NCBI GenBank assembly: GCA_932294295.1
Contig: OW028574.1
Coordinates: 33,382,165 to 33,446,164, forward strand
DNA length: 64,000 bases
Origin: Alitta virens
Taxonomy: Eukaryota; Annelida; Polychaeta; Phyllodocida; Nereididae
Reading direction: 5' to 3'
Shown here piece by piece: positions 36,041 to 46,097 of this stretch. The notes under the pieces were generated by a model that saw only the letters and a program-made list of their open reading frames with translations, did no database searches and was not told where the DNA came from. The position numbers were made by a program, and so were the translations under genes. Numbering within the stretch: the stretch's first letter is position 1; each line of letters starts with the position of its first letter.

Positions 36041-36855
36041 CAGAAAGGGGCATTCACACTGTTACGGATAAAACCTACATATGAAGACGGATGAAAATGT
36101 TTTTTACTCCTGCTCATCCTTGTTCATACGTGATTCACTGGGCGAGTGTTACAAGGATACTCTTGCTAATCCGTAAAATGCTCCTTGTAGTGCTAAATCA
36201 TGCGTGACCATATGTGGAGAGGGCAAAAATAATTTTTTGTTAAACATGTTCAAAACTTTGGTGGACGTTCTACGAGTAAATTGTTAATTTTAGTTATGTA
36301 ACTCGCTCGGGATTCACTCGAACTACGTCCTACCTGCGTTCTACCTACGTTCTACCTACTCGAGTCCACTCGTAAAACGCTCGGCAGACGGTCGCCCTAT
36401 CCTCATTTACTTTGAGTCACTCACACAAGCGATCTATGAGTGCCTCACGGATGCCTTACGGATGTTTGGCGAGCGTTTGATGGATGTCTGCAGAGGGATC
36501 TACGACATACTCTTTGGGTTACATGCATATTATATTCTGGGCAGTATTATTCTGAAATTTCAGTTTGAGCCAGGGAAGCTGAGAAAAAAAAAAATGGTGC
36601 AACTATAATGACCATTATTTGGTACGGAGGTTTTGTGACAGTGATGATATAACAATGATAATGTTCATATATTGTATTAATGATACAGTTGTATGCATAT
36701 AATGCAGCATGGTGACAGCAATGATGGGGGACACAAACCACTGTGCAGCCATTGAAAACAGATGGTGGTCCTTTGTTCGCCATCATATGGATATACTAGG
36801 TTTCAAATATAAATTGTTGAGGGATTTGAAATGGTAAGTTACTGTTCTGATAATC
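36041..36855. other. gene 2 upstream DNA with an unclassified repeat-like segment
   Basis: From about 36060 to 36510 the composition shifts to GC-richer sequence with short recurring words (TTCTACCTACG, GGATGCCT, ACGGATG). It resembles a small unclassified transposon and is absent from gene 1's upstream flank. The last 340 bases hold no recognised promoter. Confidence 0.4.
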
Positions 36856-38106
36856 ATGGACACCCTGAGACAGCAAAAACCGACCGGCACTGAGCAACAT
36901 AATAACAGAAGCAGTAGAGATAGTGCACGAGTGCCAAATGACAACATATACTTCTATCTTTCACTGCTGAAATCATTGGGAGTGCTAGTATCGGTCGTCG
37001 TGCTGACTTTGCTGTATGTAGAATTGTTCATTGCCTCTCCAATCGAGCCGGAAGCCTATACATTCGACCCCATACCGAAGTTCGAAGGACCTCTGGAGCC
37101 AAATAACGAATTAAAGACCATTGAGAAAATCAACAAAGATGCCTACAAAGGTCCAGAATCACTGGGTTTCTACAATGGAAAGATCTACACCGGTATAAGT
37201 GATGGACGCATTATCGAGATTGACACTGTAACTCATGAAATTCGCACAATTGTTGAGACTTTGGGAAGACCGCCTTGTGGTGGTTTAGTAAATGAGAAAC
37301 ATTGTGGCAGACCTCTGGGATTACGTGTTAAGAATGGATACATTTACACAATAGATGCCTACTTAGGCCTTTTCAAGATAAACATTGCCACAGGAGAGAG
37401 GATTAATCTGTACAATGCTTCTGAACCTCTGCCAGATGGCTATCCACCGAAGTTCTTGAACGACATTGAAGTAGATGAAAATGAAAATGTGTACTTGACA
37501 GACTCCAGTTATCAATTCACCAGGGTGAATCATCCTTATGTTGGTTTTGAAGGAAGCGCAAAAGGGAGATTGATCATGTACGATTCAGCTACCAACAAGA
37601 CTAGCATTCTTCTGAGGAATCTGTATGCTCCAAATGGTGTGCAATTCACTCCAGATGGCAACAGCTTGCTGATTAGTGAGACAACTCGCAGTAGACTTAT
37701 CAGGTATTTTGTTAGAGGATCACGATCAGGAGAGATTGAAATCTTTGCCAACAACTTACCCGGTTTACCTGACAATATAAGGCCCAGCTCCAGAGGAGGC
37801 TACTGGGTGGCCCTTTCTGTGACCAGGCACCCAGATAAATGGTCTTCATGGGATTTGACAGCTCCCTATCCGTGGATTAGACGCCTCATGGCAAAAAGCT
37901 TCAGCAAGTCTGCCTTTCTCCGTACATTGCCTATTTATGGACTTGTCCTTGAGCTGGATAGCCAAGGTCAAATTGTTAGAAGTTTGCATGACCAGGATGG
38001 GACAACTATGCCAAGTAGCAGTGAAGTGGGTGAACACCAAGGTCACCTGTACTTGGGATCATTTCAACTACCCTTCTTGGCTAAGTACAAATTACCACCT
38101 CAATAA
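36856..38106 (+). CDS. APMAP-like (strictosidine synthase family) membrane protein 2
   Basis: An uninterrupted frame of 416 residues begins at an ATG. It is a paralogue of 31657-32904. The region from the membrane-proximal PIEPEA...TFDPIPKFEGPLEPNNELKT onward is highly similar, and most change is in the N-terminal cytosolic tail, which is Gln/Asn/Ser-rich here. One transmembrane segment lies at about residues 33-56 (LKSLGVLVSVVVLTLLYVEL). The propeller carries the same signatures: GPESLGFYNGKIYTGISDG, HCGRPLGLR, DAYLGLFKI, NGVQFTPDGNSLLISE and LPGLPDNIRPSSRGGYWVAL. NKT and NAS are possible glycosylation sites. It has no introns, like gene 1. Frame conservation in both copies suggests selection on each. 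Confidence 0.95.
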   Translation: MDTLRQQKPTGTEQHNNRSSRDSARVPNDNIYFYLSLLKSLGVLVSVVVLTLLYVELFIASPIEPEAYTFDPIPKFEGPLEPNNELKTIEKINKDAYKGPESLGFYNGKIYTGISDGRIIEIDTVTHEIRTIVETLGRPPCGGLVNEKHCGRPLGLRVKNGYIYTIDAYLGLFKINIATGERINLYNASEPLPDGYPPKFLNDIEVDENENVYLTDSSYQFTRVNHPYVGFEGSAKGRLIMYDSATNKTSILLRNLYAPNGVQFTPDGNSLLISETTRSRLIRYFVRGSRSGEIEIFANNLPGLPDNIRPSSRGGYWVALSVTRHPDKWSSWDLTAPYPWIRRLMAKSFSKSAFLRTLPIYGLVLELDSQGQIVRSLHDQDGTTMPSSSEVGEHQGHLYLGSFQLPFLAKYKLPPQ

Positions 38107-39776
38107 TAGAAAAAGAGTTGCAGTGTGCATTTTTACATAGTCATTATTTGCTTTGTGTTGGCAAGTTATGTGTCTTTGTGAGACATCATTAAAGTTATCA
38201 ATGCATACATTTTGTTGGTGTTATTTATAAGTTTTTGATAGATTGGTGAAATTATGTTTTATCAAATGGCAACATATGACATGCATTGTGACATGGTAAC
38301 CTTTCTCCGAACCAAAACAGTCAGTTCTGATAATTGTACAATATTAGACATGGCGGTCAATAAAGTTTGGATACAATTAACTGAATTAATAATTTATCTC
38401 AGAAGTGGGATCTCCAAAATTGTATTTTACTTGTAGTATCTTCTTTGGGTGCCTATGAGGATGTATATAGCAGGATTAAATAAATATTGAAACTCTTTGT
38501 AAGAAATATCGATGATCCTTAGACATTGGATCTACTCAATTATTGGATATACCAACGCAATTGCTATTTGCACCGGATGGCAGAAAAACTGCCAATAGAT
38601 ATGATGCGGAAATTAAAAGTGAAAGGGCTTTCACTAATTCTTTGCTGGACAGAATCCCAGCTAACACAAGAAAGGCTACAGAGGGTGCTGTCAGGTCATA
38701 TGAGGCATGGCGTCTATGGCGTGAAACAATTATGAACGTTTGACTTATTTACAACATTGTCTTGTTATTTGAATTTTCAGCTTCATGAGGGCGTGAGTAA
38801 TGTTTTGGTTCAAAAAAACTTAAGGTTAAGTTTTTGTGCATTAATTTTGATTTAATCATTAAGGCTGGGTTCACTATTTTGCAAGATCAGTTGCATAAGA
38901 TGTTGCCTATTTTGCAAGACATTTGTTTGCTTGTTAAGTGTTTGCTTGTTAAGTTTTGCCACAACATGTGCTCATATAAGTGTGACCATGTCCTCCCTGC
39001 TGTTCTTAGTACATGTGATATATCCCCCTGTAATCCAGGCTTCTGATTGGCTGTGGAAGGCAAACAGTGATATAAATTAGCTTAATAGCATACAGGCTGG
39101 CTTATGGCATTGAATGTCTAACAGATTGCATATCAATTTGTTTTGTTTGCATTGATTATGATTACACTCAATTCTTAAACAAAGATTACTCAGTTAGGTC
39201 ACTTAATTGGTTTAAAGCTGACAGCAGACTGTGCTTGAGAGATATTGGCCAATCAGGAAGAGCCATCATGTGTGTAGATGGTAAAATATGCAAATCTGGC
39301 ATTAGAGATGAGAATTGAGCATTTCCCAGCGTACAGGCAAGAAATTCCTTGTATATAAGTGGTAAATACCCATAAATAATGGAAGTTATCACTTAGAATA
39401 AGAAGGAAAATTATTTTTGTGTATAATATAGCCATTTTTGATGTGTAATATGATATTATTGACTGAAACAAGCCCCATCATTGAAAGCAGTTACGCAGGG
39501 GGAGTAAAAGCTGTTCTTAACAAAGTCAGGCCTGAGTGAGAGAGAATAGCGGGGTCCTGCGTGAGGCTGCTTCATCGCTTTTGGTGTTTTGTGAAGGATC
39601 CCGGACATCATGGTCAGACGACCCGATTGGTTCAGGATCTGGATCCAGCACCACGCCAGTCGCTTCAAGGGAGGAGGTCTGGAAAAGAAAGAAAGGAGAA
39701 GGTGTTGGTTGTGAGGGAGAAATAAAGATTATTTGTGATAATTGAATAGGAAGCGGGTAGGGATGCAAGTCACTTT
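38107..39776. other. gene-free stretch downstream of APMAP-like gene 2
   Basis: Possible polyadenylation signals are ATTAAA at 38188-38193 and AATAAA at 38479-38484. A 66-codon frame at 38543-38743 (LLFAPDGRKTANRYDAEIKS) reads like protein but is not recognised. It has no stop-free extension, and could be a lone exon or a transposon remnant. Low-complexity GC-rich sequence at 39530-39700 adjoins the LINE ORF1 relic. Confidence 0.4.
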
Positions 39777-41419
39777 TTAATAAAAATCAGAAATTTGGGA
39801 GGGGGACATACTGACTTTATACATGTTAGACACTGCGGTAGCTGTGATGTTCAAAATGGAACCCTCCGATATTCCAGGATGGAGAGGTTGGAGGATGTTG
39901 GTAAGAATCTGGGCAACTGTGGCAGCAATGCGGGTGGCATCTAGTAGGCTGGCCGGTGGGGCAATCTTCTGGGCTGTGTTGATATCTTTGGATTTCTTGG
40001 TGAGAAGGGCTGCCTTGTAGGAAGGACAGCCGGAGAAGGATGCAGGATGCTCTCCTTGGCAGTTCGTGCAGGAGACCTTCTCCGGAGGAGAAGTACACTC
40101 CTTGTGCCCATGCCCAAGGCCACAGCGCTTACACCTGGTTTCATTAGAACAGGTGTTCGCTCTGTGACCAAAGGATTGACAACCGATGCACTGAAGGGGC
40201 CTTCTGGTTCGGTAGTCTTCGACCTTAAGTTTGCTAAAATCAAAAGAGAGTTCATTCGTTAGTAGGCCCTGCTTCTCCTCAGGAGAGGAGCAAGTGGCCC
40301 TGAAGCGGTTGGTGGGTCTTCCGAGGGCTGCACTTTACATTCGGATGCAGTTGGGGAGTCCTGTAATGGAAGAAAATTCATCATTAGAGCATTTGGTGGG
40401 GACTCCAATGATGACAACTGTGAGGTTGTCATCTGGATTTCTTGGTTTCCTGGTCTCTCTAATTTTGCTGCCTTCTAGTTTGAGGCTGAGGAGTGTGGTG
40501 TTGTCCTCTGCTGACCGGGGGTAGATCAGCAGGTTTCCGGCTTGTGTCCGCCTGGAGTACCTGATATGCTTTCTCAGTTCAAGAAAAATCTTGGCTGAGT
40601 TGGCATCTGTGGAAAAATCTGTAAAAAGAGGAGGCAAATTGATTTTGGGGGAGGGGGAGAGGGGGGGGGGGTAGAGGGGAAGAGAAGGTGGTCCTAGCCT
40701 TCTTAGGGGACTCTGGCTCAGGGGTTGAGTTAGAGTGCTGGCTTTGGGTGGACCTGTTTCTCTTGTGAGTCTTTTTTCTGCTTTTCTGGAGAGTGAAGTT
40801 TGTTTCCATGTCTTCAGGTTGCTGGCCTGTGGTAGAATCTGTGGGAAGAATATGGTTATTAGTTGTAGTCTCAGCAGCAGCATCAGTATCTGCATCAGCA
40901 GCAGCATCAGCAGCAGCATCAGCAGTAGCATCAGCAGTAGCATCAGTAGCAGCATCTGCAGTTGGAGAAGTTTGTAATAAAAATAAAGATGGTTGTTTTG
41001 CTGAAATCGAAAGAGGTGAGGTGGGGATGGAGGGGGGGGGAAGAGAGATTGTTGGATTCCATCTATTACGGCATTCATCTGAATCTTAGTTTTGGCGTCT
41101 TGGGTCACTAGAAAGGATTGCATGAACTTAGCCATCTGTTGTAAGGAATAGGCAATTCCTTGTGGTACTGGTTGTACTTGTGGTACTTTTTCCTCTTCAT
41201 TCTTTTGGAAAAGTTTGAGGATGGCGGAAAGTTGGTCGTCCTTGGGGGAGGGTTGTTCACGGCTGGCCAGTTTCACGGGGACGCCGCCATTGTGGGCGGT
41301 GGTACCTCGGGAGCCATAGCCGCGCGAGTAGCAAGCTTTGTAGTGATGTTTTCTAAGCTTTTCTTGATGGCCTTCGTTTCCTTGGGCTAGGGAAAAGGTT
41401 GTTTCGGTTTCTTCAGCAT
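39777..41419 (-). pseudogene. LINE ORF1 (Gag-like) relic with three zinc knuckles
   Basis: Read on the minus strand from an ATG at 41417-41419, the protein has a Lys/Glu-rich helical N-terminus; a Ser/Thr/Ala-Asp-rich linker (from an imperfect GCTGCTGAT repeat, 40870-40960); a Pro-rich segment; a fold with FSTDANSAKIFLELRKHIRY; and three knuckles in tandem. These are CIGCQSFGHRANTC, CKRCGLGHGHKEC and CTNCQGEHPASFSGC (about 40050-40200). This knuckle series is typical of ORF1 proteins in Jockey/I-type non-LTR elements. Stops occur at 40335-40337 and near 41388, and the frame shifts near 41276 and at two G runs (41031-41040 and 40659-40671). No endonuclease or RT follows at lower coordinates, so the element is truncated. 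Confidence 0.8.
40870..40960. repeat. imperfect CAGCAGCAT trinucleotide-type repeat
   Basis: About 90 bases of CAGCAGCATCAG units with CAGTAG variants encode the Ala/Asp-rich linker of the ORF1 relic on the minus strand. Confidence 0.85.
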
Positions 41420-41499
41420 TTCTGAATAATACAAGATGGCGGATGTCGTAAAACGACGGGTTTACGTCAGTTCAGCGCAGGAGCGTGGATAACACGTCT

Positions 41500-41811
41500 T
41501 TACTCAACGGCGTCCAAGCGCGAAGTGGGAGTGATGTGAGTGATCGTGAGTGAGACAAAGTCAGTAGCCTTGGTCTTACAGTATACTAACTTGCTAAGGG
41601 CTGTCATGATGGCAAACGCCTGTGATTGGGGCCTACCACTTCTTCTTCTGTTTTGATTTGTGCCAGTTTCCTTAATTCTCTTCACTGTGAAAGATACAGT
41701 GCTCACAGGTATACCTAGTCTTTTGGCAATACGCCTATAGAAATAGCCTTCATTTCTTAAAGTTCTGATTGATTGCCTAGTCTCTATAGAAAGCTCCCTT
41801 TTGCCTCCCAT
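41500..41811 (-). pseudogene. Tc1-type transposase N-terminal fragment
   Basis: The minus-strand frame begins MGGKRELSIETRQSIRTL. It gives the first helix-turn-helix (residues 8-55, with IAKRLGIPVSTVSFTVKRI) and a GRPQS hook like the GRPR motif of Tc1 transposases. After that the sequence loses similarity. The catalytic domain is missing. It abuts the 5' end of the LINE ORF1 relic, which probably inserted into it. The fragment is complementary to, not part of, the relic at 26472-27600. Confidence 0.75.
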
Positions 41812-41829
41812 TTCCTAGGGTTTATGCAC

Positions 41830-44785
41830 AGTGTGTGTGATTTGATCAGTTATTTGAAAAACAATCAGTTTTGCAACAAACAATTATTAGAAAATATTAT
41901 TTAGAAAGACGTAAATAACCCTCAGGGTCACTTAGTGCACTAAGGCTTAAGTAGGCTTAAGTAAGTAATTAAGCAAAATTGTTCAGTAATAGGTGCCACT
42001 GATTAAGTGTAATTACCCACCTAATGCTAATGACAAATTATGTATCATAGATTTTATTTTCAGGTAGAAAGCAGATGCCATCTATATTGCTCTATATTTC
42101 CATAGCTTGTGCTTGTTTTAGCAATGATTTTATCCTGTCTTTTACAAACACCTAAAAAAACAAGGTAGGAACATATTGAACAGTTGTGATAATTTTCGAC
42201 CTGTATTGAATCCACAGTAAAAACTGCACTAGTATCACGTAACTGCAGTTACCCATGCAGTTTTGACCAGGTCAGGGAGTAAACTCCACATTTTCAGGGA
42301 GGTGTGAGGGAGCTGCGAGTGAGCCAGATTCGGGGAGCCAACTTTACCTGACTTACTGAAAACATTGTATTTACCAAGTTGGCATACCAAGTGCTATGAA
42401 TAGCTGGCAAAATATAGAGTATGTGTATACCACTTAACATATAATGCTGGGTACAGGTTGATTGTGACCAGACTGCCCAAGGGATTACATTGTGATTATC
42501 ATCATACCACTGCAATTACGACAATTTCCCGGGCTAATAACAATTTCGTTAAAGCGAACCAACACAATCACTTGCTGAATAACAGGGACCGTCCAGCAAT
42601 TATAATCAAACATGCATTTTTAAGTCTGGTCCAGTGAATAAATGTATTCTGTTTCCCAGAACCCAAGATGATCCATCTATTAGTGAGAAATATCAAATAT
42701 TTATGTACGACCCGAATAAAGCTCTCCACGCCGTTTCAAACATCTCATTTACATGAGTGAAGTGCCAGGATGGGATTTCCCTCTGACGTCATCGCGTAAG
42801 TAAGGCATGCTGTCTCATGGAGCTATTTATAGCCTGTTGTTAAGGGTTGCCAAGGGGTATCCCCATCCCAGGCTCCATTGCAGTTGCAAAGGATGCTGGG
42901 AGCAAGTCCCTGAATGGCTGCTGAGGCAGATGGCGGTTGCAAGACAGAACTTTGACAACAAGGCTGAAATAGGATTTTCTACCCTCTCTAATCCTTACAA
43001 AGTGTATTACAACTGCACAAAACGGCCCAGAATTACTATGTAGGTAGGTTTTACAGACATTGGAGGGAGGTCCCTTCCCTGGGAGTTGTTGTGTCGGTTC
43101 GCTTTAAAATGTGTTTCGTTTCTGAAATTCAGGTAGCACAATAAATAAGATATGAGCCTAATACCCGTTTCATCCCCCGCACTCTTGAGATTAAGTGCAA
43201 TGACTTCGGAGAAAAAAAACACCATACAATTAGTGATATTAAAATTGAATTACTAAAATCAAAACCACCTGGGGCTTACAATCAAGTTTTTATATTTTAT
43301 TTTTCATTTGCACTATATCTACACGTTCATTATAGTTTTTCTGCTGCATGTAATTAGAATTTTTAAAGAGAAACACATTCTAATGTAATTGCTAATAGCC
43401 TATGACAACTGTCATAATCACGGTGTTATTGTGATAGTTGCACAGTAATTGTTAATGTGCATTTACATTAGAAGTTTCAAGTCAAGACTCCGAGGCCTAC
43501 AAGTGCAACCCCAGCATCATCACCCTTGCCTTGAGATCGCCTCACAGACCATTATGCCATTATTCATCATTCATAGGTCTCACATGCCAAAGAACATTAT
43601 ACAAATCACTTATTCCCTCATAATTCCCTTCAGTACAGCACGTTTATGAGCACAACATTTTAGCTTGAATTCTCTAGATTTGGTAGGCGTAATTTTGGTA
43701 CATAGTCATGATTGTCGTAACTTGAAGGAAAATATATCCATAGCCGGTAACTGGTTAATGGTGTCTTTATGCTTTAGACTGTCTTTAAAAAAAATAAATT
43801 GTAACCGGCAATGGGTGACATTTGTTGCTGGCCCATATTTGTGATTCAGACCTAAGAAAGCCTCACTGTCAGGAAGACTGATTGCCTGCTACTGGTGCAT
43901 CCGGTAGGTCTGTTCCTGTGCCCTTTAGCATGTTTAGTCAACAGTTGCTTGGTCACTCTGTTGGACTTTGCAGTTCCTTTTCTCGGTGGCTTCTGGGATG
44001 AGCCATCAAAGCATCGCGGCTTGGGAGCTGCCTTGGTAAATGATTAATGATTTCAGAGTTTCCCACTGATTCAGTGCAGAGGGAATTTTTAAGTAAACTA
44101 ACACCTTTGGCTTAGAGTGCAACCAATACAATTTTAATTTGCTTCTAAGCTACAATCCAGCGTGCCATTGCCGCAACAGTTATCATAATACCACAATGTC
44201 ATTTAAATATATTTGTACTAAAAAATTCAGAGTGCACAAAGAAATTACTACAAATTAAGTCTCATCACCCACAGTTAAAATCTGGACTTGGTTATAAATA
44301 TATACAGTCACTGTATGGTTTTATGTATATGCTTACTTTGCATAATGGGCCCAATCTGCAAGATAGTTCTTCCGGATGGTACTAACAATTTCGAATATTT
44401 TCTTATAATAAAAAAAAAATTAATTAATTAAATTTACAAAGCGTTTGTCACATGATTTGTCATGCATTCTTCTTGCGCAGGTAACAATCATTTGGTTTCC
44501 ATTACGCTGAGCGAAATTAAATCCAGTATGACAAAAGATGGCATAATAAGTGAAATGCCTCCAAATAATCGTAACGGTTATTGAATGATCTTAAAAAGAG
44601 CATGTAGCAAGATTATTTCAAATAATTTTATTTGTGTTCCATTACTCGATCTGAGAATAAGAAGAATAAGAATGAGAAGAAGAAGAATAAATGTTATTTA
44701 CCCTCGGGAAAAAATAAAAATAAATCGCCAGCACTAAGGCTAGTCGCCAAATTGTCCTATATTTCACATGAGTTGACTTCACAAA
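41830..44785. other. gene-free stretch
   Basis: No gene or defined transposon was recognised. There is a GAATAAGAAGAATAAG-type run at about 44650-44690. Open frames here (60-117 codons) have no recognisable motif. Confidence 0.4.
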
Positions 44786-45230
44786 AACGTTCTCAACACC
44801 GGCGCCCCACAAGCAGGGATGTGTGTTATCTCCCGTCCTTTTCCTATTGCATACGAACGATCTCACATGGAATTCTGAGAAAGTGTTTATGAAAAAATAT
44901 GCCGATGACACAGCCATTGTTGGACTTATTGAAAAGACAACGATGATGAATATTATGAGTGTGTACAGTTTGTAAACGGGTGGTGTTCTGGACATTTTCT
45001 GGATCTAAATGCAAGTAAAACTAAAAAAATCACCTGGGACTTCAGAAGAAAGCAGACTCAGTCTGTAAAAGACCTGTTATGATAAATCACAATGTGATTA
45101 AAATTACAACTTTGTATAAAGACTTGGTTGTGTTGCTGGATAGCAAGTTTTCCTATTTGGGAACATGTAGAGGATGGAGACTCAAGAAAGCTACGCACCA
45201 TGAAAAAGCTGAATGTCGACCCTGACATCA
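44786..45230 (+). pseudogene. L2/Rex-like LINE reverse transcriptase relic
   Basis: Across shifted frames the sequence gives GAPQ (44800), CVLSPVLFLLHTNDLTWNS (44822-44878), KKYADDTAIVGLI (44893-44931, the catalytic YADD is intact), LDLNASKTKK (45003-45030) and WDFRRKQTQSVKDL (45035-45075). This order matches the palm and thumb of L2/CR1-type RTs. Frameshifts and stops make it inactive. An L2-like C-terminus at 59259-59498 may belong to the same family. Confidence 0.78.
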
Positions 45231-45303
45231 CTTTATCCCATGCCTATAGGTGCATTTTCTCCCCTATACAAGACTTTTCCCGGGAATATACAGAGGGAAA
45301 GTT

Positions 45304-45498
45304 AGCTGTATAAGGGAGTATACTGATATTAAGGGAAACATTAGCTGTTTAAGGGAGTATACTGATATTAAGGGAAACATTAGCTGTATGAGGGAGTATA
45401 CTGATATTAAGGGAAACGTTAGCTGTATGAGGGAGTATACTGATATTAAGGGAAACGTTAGCTGTATGAGGGAGTATACTGATATTAAGGGAAACGTT
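45304..45498 (+). repeat. 39-base minisatellite, five copies
   Basis: Units start at 45304, 45343, 45382, 45421 and 45460. Each runs AGCTGTATGAGGGAGTATAC and then TGATATTAAGGGAAACGTT. As 39 is a multiple of 3, the tract stays open as a 13-residue repeat (CMREYTDIKGNVS) inside the frame 45250-45642. One related unit at 4553-4605 shows that the unit predates the expansion. There is no sign that it is a real protein. Confidence 0.92.
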
Positions 45499-45558
45499 AG
45501 GTGCTCAAAACCAGATCTAAAAGTACATATTTATGTAATAGTCATACACCGTTACGAG

Positions 45559-45639
45559 GGATATAACATTCCAATGTGGGCAGTTATATCCCGAGGCGAA
45601 GCCGAGGGATTTAACTGCCCATGTTGGAATGTTATATCC
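45559..45639. repeat. hairpin at the left edge of the Crypton-like relic
   Basis: GGATATAACATTCCAA...TGGGCAGTTATATCCC faces GGGATTTAACTGCCCA...TTGGAATGTTATATCC across the apex CCCGAGGCGAAGCCGAGGG. A related half (AGATAACATGCC...GGCCAGTTATATCCCGG) occurs at 47829-47873, on the far side of the recombinase pseudogene. Confidence 0.8.
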
Positions 45640-46097
45640 TGAGTATACCCAATGCGCATTCAATAGTGGCTTTTTCGCAATTTATAATGCCATATTTTAG
45701 CTGTATTTGTGGGACTATTTTCATGGATGATTTGATTCTGTGAAGATTGTGATATGGTTGAAACTATGCAACAACAACAGCAAACAAGAAACAACAAATG
45801 CTAAGGCAAACACTCTTTGTTGTGCTTTTAAAACTAAGCAGACCTTAAGGGATTAATTCTGCATTGGAGCACATCTAATTTGCTGAATATCAGGTCATTC
45901 TTTTGCTGAACTGCAAGAAGACAAGATGGCCAGCAATTGACATGTGAGTAGACATTTACCTTGTGTGTCATTCCTATCATTTTTGGTGCACCCAATTGTA
46001 AAATATTTTGTTAATAAGCATTGTCTCAATTTCAGGTGCTTTTCTGGAGATGAGGATGATTTATTCAGCCTTTCACAAGTAGTGGAAAAAATTGGAA

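Noticed and set aside
38543..38743. 66-codon frame as a host gene exon
   Set aside because: It reads somewhat protein-like, but no partner exon, motif or splice pair could be recognised, so it is mentioned only within the stretch description.
43007..43225. Short frames in 41830-44785
   Set aside because: They have no recognisable domain, no splice or codon signal, and lie on both strands at a density expected by chance.
45250..45642. 130-codon frame with a 13-residue repeat
   Set aside because: The repeat is a 39-base minisatellite whose frame is kept only because 39 is divisible by 3; the frame ends in a DNA hairpin.
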